Source: an uncultured Bacteroidales bacterium (GTDB taxonomy: Bacteria; Bacteroidota; Bacteroidia; Bacteroidales; Paludibacteraceae). Taken from it: a stretch of DNA of 45,855 bases. The position numbers and the translations under genes are program-made. Within the stretch, counting starts at the first letter, position 1. The number at the start of each line of letters is the position of its first letter. The stretch is from the NCBI GenBank assembly GCA_900321005.1, contig ONUF01000017.1, positions 1 to 45,855 of the forward strand, written 5' to 3'. This document shows positions 1-7,687 of this stretch, piece by piece. Below the pieces are notes generated by a model. It searched no databases. It saw only the letters and a list, made by a program, of their open reading frames with translations, and was not told where the DNA came from.

Positions 1-127
1 TATTACTTCGTAGTTTAGTGCCTTCGGCGTGTATTACTTCGTAGTTTAGTGCCTTCGGCGTGTATTACTTCGTAGTTTAATGCCTTCGGCGTTTAGTACT
101 TCGTAGTTTAGTGCGACTGTGTCGCGT
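1..127. repeat. Tandem linker-plus-mini-hairpin repeat array (intergenic)
   Basis: The first 127 bases are built from a 7-base linker (GTTTAGT, GTGTATT or GTTTAAT) alternating with a short perfect palindrome that has a 3-base loop. The palindromes are TACTTCGTA, GCCTTCGGC and GCGACTGTGTCGC. The stems differ in sequence and length (3 to 5 bp) but stay paired, so the structure is conserved rather than the bases. About eight units are visible and the array is probably cut by the window edge. The right end supplies the stop codon of the neighbouring minus-strand gene. A second array of the same linker and hairpin type lies inside the MMPL gene at 13741-13865. Confidence 0.85.
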
Positions 128-490
128 TTATTGCTGCGCGAGCTTATAGGATCGGCGCAAATAAGTTAGTTTATTTTTTATGTCTTCAACTTGCCGTACT
201 GCAGCATGGTATTCCAATTCAGTTATATACCCTACATCCATCGCTACTTGAAGTTGCGATACGGTTTCCAGCAAAGAGCCATATGCAATTTCTAAAAAAT
301 GCACTTTGTCCTTTTGCGATGAACGGGAAGTTCCTTCTGCAATGTTTGAAGTGACAGAAACAACTGCTCGTCGTATTTGAGAAGTTAAGGCATAATCCTC
401 CTTTGCGGGGAAGCATTCTGACAGCCGGTAAATCAGCCGAACATACTCCCGCGATAGTTGATATGCTTCTAATTTCTCAAACGACAACAT
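128..490 (-). CDS. Four helix bundle protein (23S rRNA intervening-sequence protein family)
   Basis: This 120-residue protein matches the four helix bundle / IVS-protein family. It shows the N-terminal FEKLEAYQLSREYV helix, the core block ALTSQIRRAVVSVTSNIAEG and the following SxxxKxxFLEIAYGSLLE helix. Family members form small helical bundles, often as multimers, and their role is unknown. Some sit in intervening sequences of 23S rRNA genes, but no rRNA is present here. The gene is last in a minus-strand run after the deoxysugar genes. Its final codons (KLAQQ, stop) lie where the hairpin-repeat array begins, so the repeat may have replaced the original end of the gene. The family call is firm; the function is not known. 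Confidence 0.85.
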   Translation of the reverse strand: MLSFEKLEAYQLSREYVRLIYRLSECFPAKEDYALTSQIRRAVVSVTSNIAEGTSRSSQKDKVHFLEIAYGSLLETVSQLQVAMDVGYITELEYHAAVRQVEDIKNKLTYLRRSYKLAQQ

Positions 491-565
491 ATTAATTATT
501 TTTAAACGTCCTTCAGGACAATTAAACCTCTTACACCCTCTTACACATGCGCTCGGCGCATAAGA

Positions 566-1561
566 TCAATTCCCTTTGCCACAGGCTTTGATGCGCATTA
601 GGAGGCGGGTTTGGTTGAGGAACTCCTCGCGCCATGCGTCGGCATGGGTAGCGCAGTTGGCGACGAAATATCGCATCTCTTCCTCGAAATGATTGCATGC
701 CGGCATCGTCTGCTGCGTCGTGCCCTCTTGCGTCTCTATCGTCAGCGTCGATTGGAAATCCGGCGGAAGAGCATAGGCGCGCTCCAGCGACAGCAGTCCT
801 TTGCTACCCCATATCACCTGTTGACTCTTGTACTTATTATTGAATCCGGACACCAGATTCGCTACTCTGCCCTGTCCGAAATCCAACAGGATCGTCGCAT
901 GCGTCTCCACCTCGCGTCCATCCTCTTTGCTGAGTACCGCATATACGTTCTCCGGTTCGCAACCATAGAAATGACGTGCTGAATGCACGAGGTACGCACA
1001 AGAGTCAAGCACACAACCGCCTCCAAGTGCTTTCTTATACCGGAAGTCCGTATCGGCTATCGGCGGGAATCCGAACCAACCTTGGAACAATTGCGGTTCA
1101 CCGATCGCACCATCCGCTATCATCTGGTTCTTGATGCGATGCTGCGCATGGAACTGGTACATGAATCCCTCAAAGATAGGGATATTGTACTGCTTACCGA
1201 GTTCCGCAATGCGCTCCGCATCCGCCATCGAACCAGCAAGCGGTTTCTCGCAAAGGATATTCTTCCTGTACGGAGCCACTTGTTCCACTATCTGCACATG
1301 GATAGCGTTCGGCGTGGAGATATATACGGACTCAAAATCATAGGTCTCCAGTACATGGTGCAGATCCGTCTCAAACGGCAAGTCGAAACGTCCTTCGACA
1401 ATCTCGCGTTTGTGTTCATCCGTATCCACCACGCACACCACTTCCGTCGCACCGCTATTCATCAGCGCCGGAATAGCACAGCGCTGCGCGATATTTCCGC
1501 AACCAACTACGATGAAACGGTGTGATGTTTGATGTTTTATGTTTGATGTTTTATGAGTCAT
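566..1561 (-). CDS. Gfo/Idh/MocA family NAD(P)-dependent oxidoreductase, probable NDP-sugar 3-ketoreductase
   Basis: This 331-residue protein has an N-terminal Rossmann fold (FIVVGCGNIA, about residues 16-25), the family EKP motif at 105-107 and the usual C-terminal alpha/beta domain. The family reduces or oxidises sugars and sugar derivatives. It lies downstream of an NDP-hexose 2,3-dehydratase and an RffA-like aminotransferase on the same strand. Members of this family such as KijD10 act as 3-ketoreductases after the 2,3-dehydratase step, so that role is inferred here. The first 14 residues are encoded by an AT-rich micro-repeat that continues upstream of the gene, and no other Met precedes the Rossmann strand, so the annotated ATG itself lies in repeat DNA. 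Confidence 0.85.
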   Translation of the reverse strand: MTHKTSNIKHQTSHRFIVVGCGNIAQRCAIPALMNSGATEVVCVVDTDEHKREIVEGRFDLPFETDLHHVLETYDFESVYISTPNAIHVQIVEQVAPYRKNILCEKPLAGSMADAERIAELGKQYNIPIFEGFMYQFHAQHRIKNQMIADGAIGEPQLFQGWFGFPPIADTDFRYKKALGGGCVLDSCAYLVHSARHFYGCEPENVYAVLSKEDGREVETHATILLDFGQGRVANLVSGFNNKYKSQQVIWGSKGLLSLERAYALPPDFQSTLTIETQEGTTQQTMPACNHFEEEMRYFVANCATHADAWREEFLNQTRLLMRIKACGKGN

Positions 1562-1628
1562 GTTTGATGTTTTATGAGTTATGTTTTATGTGAACAAATC
1601 ACACATTACACTTTACACATTACACATA
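1517..1628. repeat. Degenerate AT-rich micro-repeat (TGATGTTTTATG type) at a gene start
   Basis: The sequence repeats TTTGATGTTTTATG several times with small changes, then passes into a second motif of the type CACATTACACTTTACACATT. It fills the space between the aminotransferase and the Gfo/Idh gene and also codes for the first residues of the latter. It is one of many such short degenerate repeats in the window. Confidence 0.7.
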
Positions 1629-1631
1629 GTT

Positions 1632-2777
1632 TTAAAATCCGTATATCGATTTTAAAACGCCCTTCATGTTTTCGTATACGTAATCCAAGCAGCCATCGGC
1701 CATGCCGGTGTAATACGGCAGACGGGCGACGCGCCAACCGATACTCTCCGTAATCGGCAGATCTTCGGGTTTGTAACCGAACTTCAGACCATACGGCGCG
1801 GAATGCAGCGGCATGTAACCGATATACACGTATATCTCCGACTTACGGCACTCGTCCATGAAGCGCTGACGGTTCTCCGTCGTGTCAAACACTGCCCAGT
1901 ACGCATGGTTATTCAGTTCGTCATCCTTCGTCGGACGCATGATATCGATCACGCCCTTCTCGAAATACGGCTCGAACAGTTTGTCATACATCGCCGTGAT
2001 CTGTCCGCGCTTGCTGCGGATCTCATCTTCATGCTCCAACTGCGCCAACAGCATCGCTGCCAGCACATCCGAAAGCAGATAACTCGAGCCCTTGTCCACC
2101 CAGCTATACTTATTCTTCATGCCGTTCAGCACCAAGCGTCTGTCTGTACCTTTCTCCTGCAAGAAATGCGCACGCAACTCCCACTCCGGTACGTTGCAGA
2201 TCAGCGCACCACCCTCTCCGGCAGAGAAGTTCTTCGTCTCATGGAACGAGAAAGTAGCCAGATGAGGCACCGTACCGGCAGGACGTCCCTTATAGCGCGT
2301 ACCGTACGACTGCGCGCAGTCCTGCATCACAATCAGGTTATGGCGATTGGCAATATCCATCACTGCATCGATGTCGCAACTCAATCCGGCATAGTCAATC
2401 GGCACAATCATCTTCGTCTTCGGCGTAATGAGCGCTTCGATCTTCGTCACGTCGATATTCAGCGTCTTCGGATCCACCTCGCAGAACACCGGCTTCGCGC
2501 CAAAGAGCACGACCGAGTTAACCGTCGAAGAGAAGGTATATGAAGGAAGGATCACCTCATCGCCCGGTTCGATACCAGCCAGTACCGCACCCATCTCCAA
2601 CGCTGCTGTGCCGGAAGGAACGAGATACACCTGCTGGAAACCGTAACGCTGCTTCATGAGCGCTATCACTCGCTCGCAGAACTGATGGTTACCGCATTGC
2701 AAACCGGAGTGGATAGCCTCCAGCACATAGGCGTCCTCCGCGCCTGTTTGATACACTTTGTTAAAAGGAACTTTCAT
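1632..2777 (-). CDS. dTDP-4-amino-4,6-dideoxygalactose transaminase family (RffA/WecE-like)
   Basis: This is a 381-residue PLP-dependent sugar aminotransferase of the DegT/DnrJ/EryC1 fold, closest by pattern to RffA/WecE. Visible features are the PSGTAALEM cofactor-binding loop (about 54-62), the QDCAQSYG aspartate region (about 152-159) and the Schiff-base lysine in FHETKNFSAGEGGA (Lys182). The family transfers an amino group from glutamate to C4 of an NDP-4-keto-6-deoxyhexose. The next gene upstream in the transcript is an NDP-hexose 2,3-dehydratase and the next downstream a Gfo/Idh reductase, so the natural substrate may be a 2,6-dideoxy-4-keto sugar rather than the WecE substrate of enterobacteria. 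The length is normal for the family. Confidence 0.88.
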   Translation of the reverse strand: MKVPFNKVYQTGAEDAYVLEAIHSGLQCGNHQFCERVIALMKQRYGFQQVYLVPSGTAALEMGAVLAGIEPGDEVILPSYTFSSTVNSVVLFGAKPVFCEVDPKTLNIDVTKIEALITPKTKMIVPIDYAGLSCDIDAVMDIANRHNLIVMQDCAQSYGTRYKGRPAGTVPHLATFSFHETKNFSAGEGGALICNVPEWELRAHFLQEKGTDRRLVLNGMKNKYSWVDKGSSYLLSDVLAAMLLAQLEHEDEIRSKRGQITAMYDKLFEPYFEKGVIDIMRPTKDDELNNHAYWAVFDTTENRQRFMDECRKSEIYVYIGYMPLHSAPYGLKFGYKPEDLPITESIGWRVARLPYYTGMADGCLDYVYENMKGVLKSIYGF

Positions 2778-2787
2778 ATGTTTATTT

Positions 2788-2821
2788 TTTAGTTGTCAGT
2801 TATAAGTTGTCAGTTGTCAGC
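2788..2821. repeat. AGTTGTCAGTTATA-type micro-repeat between operon genes
   Basis: The block repeats AGTTGTCAG three times with one AGTTATA variant. It separates the 2,3-dehydratase from the aminotransferase and ends at the stop codon of the former. It belongs to the same class of degenerate intergenic repeats seen at many junctions in this window. Confidence 0.6.
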
Positions 2822-4213
2822 TTAAATCATTCGAATCAATGAGATAAGGCTTCGGGATTGAATATTCAGGTAGTTATTGAACTGCAAAAACAGCATCAGC
2901 TGTTGGAACGAGACCCAGATATAGTTCTCCGGCAGGTTATCTACCGGGAAGGAGTCATCGGCCTCGATAATCAGATTGCGGTTCTGCTCCTGATAGAACC
3001 GTCCTCCTTCTTCCGATTGCAGCGTGTCCACGCGTATCTGTTCCGGCTTGGCATTCAGCACATAGTCCACAAATGGCTGTGCGTTCCTAATACTCACATA
3101 GCTATCCGTGATACACTGCACAGTCGGCGCCATCTCGAGCGTATCGAAATTACCCGACTCCACTTTACCCTGCACCAAGAAATGGTACGTGCCGTTGATC
3201 TTCTTTATCACAAATGCAGTCAGTCCCTGCTGCGCCGGAGCGACTAAGGGCTGGCACCATGTCTTCACCTCCCGGTTATTGATCTCGACCTGCGCAGCGA
3301 TGACTTTGAAGAACCGTCCGGCCTCATGCTCAATCGCCACATCCGTCGTACGCCAATGACCTACTTGATTCAGCGGGATGGACGTTATATTCAGTTCATA
3401 CTTACATTTGAGCGAGGTCATCCAACTCAGTATCTCCGTCGTCGTATGGCAGGGATGCGCATCGTGCAGCAAATCATAACCCCAGGCCTTCTTTTCCGGC
3501 AGTTCGATGCCTTCCAGCGCATGCAATGGTATACCGGAGATAACGGTTCGCGTATCCATATTCACGATGTTATCCATCGAAGCCAAGGCCTTAATCTGAC
3601 CCAAGGTCACCCAGATGAAGTTGTCATACACCGGAATCTCTTCCTCCACGCGGATGATGATATTCCGATTGCGTTTCCGCAAGAACCGCGCGCCTTGCTC
3701 CGACTGCAACTGATCCAGCAGGATCTGCTCCGGCTTCGCGTTCTGAAAATACTCCAGATACAAGGGTTTATTGCCCTTATGCACCTGCGAATAATTGCTC
3801 TTCGTAGCCTGCAAAGTCGGAGACAGTTGCACATTATTCACATTACCGGGTTCCACCTTCGCTTGCAGCAAGAAGTACAACACCCCATCCATCTCCTTCG
3901 TGATAATACCGAGATATCCTATCTCCGGCTGGTTGATGATCGGTTGCTCCCACTCCGCTACATTGCCGTAGTTGGTCTGCACGCGGATTCCTTCTATCGA
4001 GAAGAACTTACCGCTCGTATGACGAAGATTACCCTCCGCATCAAACTGCCACGTAGGCAGCATCTGAGCAAACGGCACCTGACGGACATTCACCAAGATC
4101 TTCCGGTTCTGCTCACGAATCCAATCCAGCACCTGTTCGGTGCTATGATACGGGTTCTGCATCGTCAACGCAGAACGCAAAAATGCAAAGGATATATATT
4201 CGCTTTTTTTCAT
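2822..4213 (-). CDS. NDP-hexose 2,3-dehydratase family protein
   Basis: This 463-residue protein consists of two similar halves (about residues 20-235 and 255-460). Each has a Q(V/I)E or QT block near FF(S/K)(I/V), then a GxxxFxxQ(A/G)KVE(P/S)GN block, then a segment ending in NAKPEQI with LQSEEG or LQSEQG. That internal duplication and the KVExGN motif are typical of NDP-hexose 2,3-dehydratases (TylCVI, EryBVI and SpnO types). Those enzymes remove the C2 hydroxyl from NDP-4-keto-6-deoxyglucose. The gene has its own promoter and is the first of a three-gene deoxysugar cassette. It is best known from actinomycete antibiotic clusters; here it probably serves surface polysaccharide. Confidence 0.82.
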   Translation of the reverse strand: MKKSEYISFAFLRSALTMQNPYHSTEQVLDWIREQNRKILVNVRQVPFAQMLPTWQFDAEGNLRHTSGKFFSIEGIRVQTNYGNVAEWEQPIINQPEIGYLGIITKEMDGVLYFLLQAKVEPGNVNNVQLSPTLQATKSNYSQVHKGNKPLYLEYFQNAKPEQILLDQLQSEQGARFLRKRNRNIIIRVEEEIPVYDNFIWVTLGQIKALASMDNIVNMDTRTVISGIPLHALEGIELPEKKAWGYDLLHDAHPCHTTTEILSWMTSLKCKYELNITSIPLNQVGHWRTTDVAIEHEAGRFFKVIAAQVEINNREVKTWCQPLVAPAQQGLTAFVIKKINGTYHFLVQGKVESGNFDTLEMAPTVQCITDSYVSIRNAQPFVDYVLNAKPEQIRVDTLQSEEGGRFYQEQNRNLIIEADDSFPVDNLPENYIWVSFQQLMLFLQFNNYLNIQSRSLISLIRMI

Positions 4214-4300
4214 CGTTGATTCTTGATTTCCAGTTCCATCATTTGCACGTACGTATGCGAGTATATGCGCTCAACATATGCGCACAATGATTTCGGGCGG

Positions 4301-4332
4301 CAAAGGTATACAAAAAATCCCATATATGCAAA
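4301..4332 (-). promoter_or_regulatory. Bacteroidota-type promoter for the deoxysugar cassette
   Basis: Read on the minus strand there is TTTG at 4332-4329, a 20-base spacer, and TACCTTTG at 4308-4301, about 90 bases before the 2,3-dehydratase start. The TTTG is followed by CATATAT, and the spacer contains a T6 run, both shared with other promoters in the window. Confidence 0.75.
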
Positions 4333-4342
4333 TATATATGGG
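4311..4342 (-). terminator. Rho-independent terminator after sodB
   Basis: A 9-bp perfect stem (CCCATATAT at 4319-4327 and ATATATGGG at 4334-4342) with a 6-base loop is followed on the minus strand by a T6 run. It lies just downstream of the superoxide dismutase stop and overlaps the promoter of the next gene, so termination and initiation share the same bases. Confidence 0.6.
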
Positions 4343-4384
4343 AAATTCTTTCAAAAATGTTGATTTTGTAGCGAAAATCAGCAA

Positions 4385-4990
4385 TTATTCAGTGTAACGG
4401 CGATTAATCTCGTCCCAGTTAATGATCTGCCATAGGGATTGGAGATGGGCGGCACGACGATTGCGATAGTCGATGTAATACGCATGCTCCCAGACATCCA
4501 TCGTCAGCAAGGGTTTGAGGCCTTTGGTGACGGGATTTCCGGCATTAGGTTCCTGAGTAATGACGAGTTTACCGTCTTTGTTAGCTGCGAGCCAGACCCA
4601 ACCGGAACCGAAGAGCGTAGTACCTTTCTGCTCAAACTCCGCTTTGAAAGCTTCGAACGAACCGAAGTCGCGGTTTATCGCGTCCCTGAGAGGGGACGGG
4701 ATATCGGTTACAGGTGAGGGGTTACCGGTTACCGGACGGAACTGCAGGAAATACAGGTTGTGGTTCAGGATCTGGCCGGCATTGTTGAAAATTGCGCCTT
4801 GCGATTTGGCGACAATATCCTCCAGCGGCATGGACTCAAACTCCGTTCCGGCAATAAGTTTATTGAGATTATCAACGTAGGTCTGCAGGTGCTTACCGTG
4901 GTGATACTCAATCGTTTCCTGACTGATTACGGGCTCTAACGCGTTAGGTGCGTAGGGCAATGTAATGAGCGAAAATAGAAGTGCCATCAT
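4385..4990 (-). CDS. sodB: Superoxide dismutase, Fe/Mn family
   Basis: This 201-residue enzyme converts superoxide to hydrogen peroxide and oxygen. The four metal ligands of the family are visible: His30 (EYHHGKH), His77 (LNHNLYF), Asp165 and His169 (MDVWEHAYY). The gene starts one base after the rubrerythrin stop, so the two are co-transcribed and the peroxide made here can be removed by rubrerythrin. Two things are odd. The first nine residues are hydrophobic rather than the usual polar start before LPYAPNALEP. The loop at about 85-101 is a repetitive stretch (TGNPSPVTDIPSP) encoded by a GC-rich micro-repeat that also contains the motif GTTACAGGTGAGGGG. All ligands are kept, so the enzyme is probably active. 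Confidence 0.93.
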   Translation of the reverse strand: MMALLFSLITLPYAPNALEPVISQETIEYHHGKHLQTYVDNLNKLIAGTEFESMPLEDIVAKSQGAIFNNAGQILNHNLYFLQFRPVTGNPSPVTDIPSPLRDAINRDFGSFEAFKAEFEQKGTTLFGSGWVWLAANKDGKLVITQEPNAGNPVTKGLKPLLTMDVWEHAYYIDYRNRRAAHLQSLWQIINWDEINRRYTE

Positions 4991-4991
4991 A

Positions 4992-5534
4992 TTAGTAATT
5001 TTCCGCTAACAGTTGGAAGTAAGCTTGGGCGTGGTGGCAAACGGGGCACTCCTCCGGTGCTGCCTTTCCTACTACGATATGGCCGCAGTTGGAGCACTGC
5101 CAGATGCAATCGCCGTCACGCGAGAAGACAACCTTATCCTCGATATTCTTGAGCAACTTACGGTAACGCTCTTCGTGGTGTTTCTCAATCGCACCTACCT
5201 GCTCGAATTTCTCTGCAATCTCGTCAAAGCCTTCGGCACGAGCCTCGGCAGCCATGCGTGCGTACATGTCCGTCCACTCGGCATTCTCGCCGGCAGCAGC
5301 GTCCGCGAGGTTGGCTGCTGTGTCGCTGATCTTGCCTCCGTTCAGGTATTTGTACCAGAGTTCTGCATGCTCTTTCTCATTAGCAGCCGTCTCTTCAAAA
5401 ATCTTACTGATCTGCACATAACCATCTTTCTTTGCCTTCGATGCAAAGAAGGTGTACTTGTTACGCGCCATAGATTCACCGGCAAAAGCCTCCATGAGGT
5501 TCTTCTCGGTCTTTGTTCCTTTTAAGTCTTTCAT
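4992..5534 (-). CDS. rbr: Rubrerythrin
   Basis: This 180-residue protein has an N-terminal ferritin-like di-iron domain with ExxH pairs (EKEH near 53-56 and EKHH near 117-120). A C-terminal rubredoxin-like domain has two CxxC knuckles (CSNCG and CPVCH). It reduces hydrogen peroxide in the cytoplasm of anaerobes using electrons delivered through the rubredoxin centre. It is the first gene of a two-gene operon with superoxide dismutase, with its own promoter about 40 bases upstream. Length and domain order are normal. Confidence 0.95.
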   Translation of the reverse strand: MKDLKGTKTEKNLMEAFAGESMARNKYTFFASKAKKDGYVQISKIFEETAANEKEHAELWYKYLNGGKISDTAANLADAAAGENAEWTDMYARMAAEARAEGFDEIAEKFEQVGAIEKHHEERYRKLLKNIEDKVVFSRDGDCIWQCSNCGHIVVGKAAPEECPVCHHAQAYFQLLAENY

Positions 5535-5572
5535 TGTAGTGAGTTTTTATAGGGTTAAACAATTTTTCGCCG

Positions 5573-5603
5573 CAAAGGTATGATAAAAAAATGATATATG
5601 CAA
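5573..5603 (-). promoter_or_regulatory. Promoter of rbr-sodB
   Basis: On the minus strand TTG at 5603-5601 is followed by CATATATC, a T-rich spacer of 20 bases and TACCTTTG at 5580-5573. The 5' leader to the rubrerythrin ATG is short (about 35 bases). Confidence 0.75.
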
Positions 5604-5613
5604 GTTTTGCTTG

Positions 5614-6267
5614 TCAAAAAGTTGTAATGTACTCCACTTTATTGCCCACGCAAGCCAAATATTGCATTAAATCTTCCGGTTGGTCGATGATACGCGTCAC
5701 CCCGGCTTCTATGAGTGCGTTGCGACTTACGAAACCCCACGAGCATGCCACAAACGGCACGTTGGCATTCTGAGCCGTATCCCTGTCTACGAGGCTGTCG
5801 CCAACATAGATTAGTTGAGAGTTTAGAGATGAGAGTTGAGAGAAGTCGTCTAGTTTATAGTTGAAAGTGGAAAGGATATCGTAAACAATCTGGGGATTCG
5901 GTTTGCGTTCGATGCCCTCGCGTTCTCCAAGGATGACATCAAAGATGTCGGGGAAGAAATGATTGACGATTTTCTCGGTTGCGGCTTGGTATTTGTTACT
6001 TGCTACAGCGAGTTGATGTCCTTGAGATTTGAGGGTTGCGAGGAGTTCAGGAATGCCTTCGTACGGACGCGTGTAGTCGCAGTTATGGTTATTATAATAC
6101 GGAACGAAATGCGCGCGTACACAGAGGATGTTGTCCTCGGTGCGTTCGGATTCCGGCAAGGCACGACGAATGAGGTTGTTTATGCCGTTGCCGACCATGC
6201 GCGGGTATTCTTCGATTTTATGCGTTTGGTAACCGGTTTGTTCCAGCGCATAGTTGACGATTAAATT
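5614..6267 (-). pseudogene. HAD-family phosphoglycolate phosphatase-like gene, 5' end missing
   Basis: The open frame from ATG 6198 gives 194 residues that align in pattern with the cap and C-terminal part of bacterial phosphoglycolate phosphatases: VGNGINNLIRRALPE, then VASNKYQ (motif II), KPNPQIVYDIL (motif III) and YVGDSLVDRDTAQNA (motif IV). The same frame continues upstream of the ATG to about 6262 with NYALEQTGYQTHKIEEYPR, which also looks like family sequence, then hits TAA. The first roughly 20 residues, including the catalytic DxDGT motif, are absent. In their place is the promoter of the divergent bcp gene. Without motif I it cannot be an active HAD phosphatase, so I call it a 5'-truncated pseudogene. 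A repeat-derived stretch, SQLSSLNSQL, lies before motif IV. Confidence 0.8.
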
Positions 6268-6278
6268 TTAACTATTTT

Positions 6279-6309
6279 TTTGATATATGCAATTTTTTCA
6301 CTACCTTTG
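6279..6309 (+). promoter_or_regulatory. Promoter of bcp
   Basis: TTTG at 6279-6282, a 19-base spacer beginning ATATATGCAA, and TACCTTTG at 6302-6309 lie about 25 bases before the bcp ATG. Confidence 0.75.
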
Positions 6310-6334
6310 CCGCAAAATTCTAACAAAAATAATT

Positions 6335-6778
6335 ATGTTACAAGTTGGAGGCAAAATGCCGAGTTTTGCGGCAGCAGACGAAACCGGCAAAATGGTTACA
6401 GACAAGGATCTGATCGGTAAAAAGACAGTCATTTATTTCTATCCGAAGGATTCCACTCCGGGTTGTACGGCTGAAGCATGTAACATCCGTGATAACTACC
6501 ATGCCTTCCTTGCGCAGGGTTATCAGGTGTTTGGTGTGAGCAAAGACAGCCAGGCCTCGCATATCAAGTTCAAAGAGAAGTACGACCTACCCTTCCCTCT
6601 TCTGAGTGATCCGACTACAGAGATGCTACAAGCCTTTGGTGCCTGGGGTGAGAAAAAGAACTACGGCAAAGTGTCTATGGGAACACTCCGCAAAACCTTT
6701 GTTTTCAATGCGGAAGGCATCCTTGAGCGTATCATCGAAAAAGTGGATACTAAGAATCATAGCGCACAGATTTTATAA
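6335..6778 (+). CDS. bcp: Thioredoxin-dependent peroxiredoxin, BCP/PrxQ type
   Basis: This 147-residue peroxiredoxin reduces hydrogen peroxide and organic peroxides. The active-site block YPKDSTPGCTAEACNIRD contains the peroxidatic Cys and, five residues on, the resolving Cys typical of the Q type. I chose ATG 6335 (MLQVGGKMPSF) rather than the in-frame ATG 6287, because 6287 lies inside the promoter spacer and the family normally starts just before this block. It joins superoxide dismutase and rubrerythrin in a small oxidative-stress neighbourhood, although transcribed the other way. Confidence 0.93.
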   Translation: MLQVGGKMPSFAAADETGKMVTDKDLIGKKTVIYFYPKDSTPGCTAEACNIRDNYHAFLAQGYQVFGVSKDSQASHIKFKEKYDLPFPLLSDPTTEMLQAFGAWGEKKNYGKVSMGTLRKTFVFNAEGILERIIEKVDTKNHSAQIL

Positions 6779-6784
6779 GCACAA

Positions 6785-7687
6785 ATGCCACGCGTCATCG
6801 GAATAGGAGAGACGGTACTGGATATCTTGTTCAAGAATGACCAGCCGCAGAAAGCCGTCCCAGGAGGATCGACGTTCAACAGCATCGTCTCGCTCGGACG
6901 TGCCGGTGTGCCATGTGCGATGATTACTCAAACGGGAAGTGACCATATCGGAGATATGATCTGCGATTTTCTGCGCAAGAACGGTGTTTCCGATGAGTTT
7001 GTCTGCCGACATCCGAACACCAAGTCGCATATCACGCTGGCTTTTCTCGACGAACACAACGATGCGCAATATGAGTTCTATAAGGACCACAAGAGGGACC
7101 TGTTGGACATCCAGCTGCCGCAGATCAAAGCAGAAGATGTTGTCCTTTTCGGGTCGTTCTTTGCCATCAATCCCGTCATTCGTCCGGTGGTGAGCAAGTT
7201 GCTAAGAGAGGCTCACGAAGCCGGAGCGTGGCTCTATTATGACGTCAATTTCCGCAAGAATCATATCGCTGAGTTACCGCAAATCCAGCCCAATATCGAA
7301 GAGAATATGCGGCTTGCTTCTGTTGTACGTGGTTCGATGGAGGACTTCGACTATCTGTTTGGTTTACAGGATGCTGACGCAATCTACGAACGTGTTTGTA
7401 CCCTCTGTTCAACACTCATTCTGACGGACGGAGCACGATCCATCCGCGTCTATACTCCTGCAGGTTGTGAGACCTATCCCGTTGCTCAAATCGATACTAT
7501 CAGTACTGTCGGAGCCGGGGATAATTTCAATGCCGGTTATATCTATGCCAAACTCCGTGGCATCAACGACCAATCGGCTCGTATCGCCATGGCGCAACGC
7601 TGGAGTCAAGACGTCTGTCAACAGATTGGGAACAACATCAGCGACGAGCTGGTGAAGGAACTAAAGGAAAATTTATCTTTGTTTTAA
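6785..7687 (+). CDS. PfkB/ribokinase-family carbohydrate kinase
   Basis: This 300-residue kinase starts six bases after bcp and is probably co-transcribed with it. It has the N-terminal GIGETVLDI strand, the PGGSTFNSIVSLGRAG sugar-binding motif and the C-terminal STVGAGDNFNAGY motif with the catalytic Asp. Family members phosphorylate fructose, ribose, 2-keto-3-deoxygluconate or nucleosides. The Bacteroidota relatives are usually annotated as fructokinase-like, but the substrate cannot be read from the sequence. The last 15 bases overlap the end of the convergent acyltransferase gene. Confidence 0.88.
   Translation: MPRVIGIGETVLDILFKNDQPQKAVPGGSTFNSIVSLGRAGVPCAMITQTGSDHIGDMICDFLRKNGVSDEFVCRHPNTKSHITLAFLDEHNDAQYEFYKDHKRDLLDIQLPQIKAEDVVLFGSFFAINPVIRPVVSKLLREAHEAGAWLYYDVNFRKNHIAELPQIQPNIEENMRLASVVRGSMEDFDYLFGLQDADAIYERVCTLCSTLILTDGARSIRVYTPAGCETYPVAQIDTISTVGAGDNFNAGYIYAKLRGINDQSARIAMAQRWSQDVCQQIGNNISDELVKELKENLSLF

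Noticed and set aside
1-127. CRISPR array
   Set aside because: The repeated units are only about 16 bases with 7-base linkers; there are no spacer-length unique segments and no cas genes.
128-490. Intervening sequence within a 23S rRNA gene
   Set aside because: The four-helix-bundle gene is flanked by hairpin repeats and a sugar-reductase gene; no rRNA sequence is present.
6287-6334. Longer bcp start at ATG 6287
   Set aside because: That ATG lies in the promoter spacer upstream of the -7 box and so would not be in the transcript.
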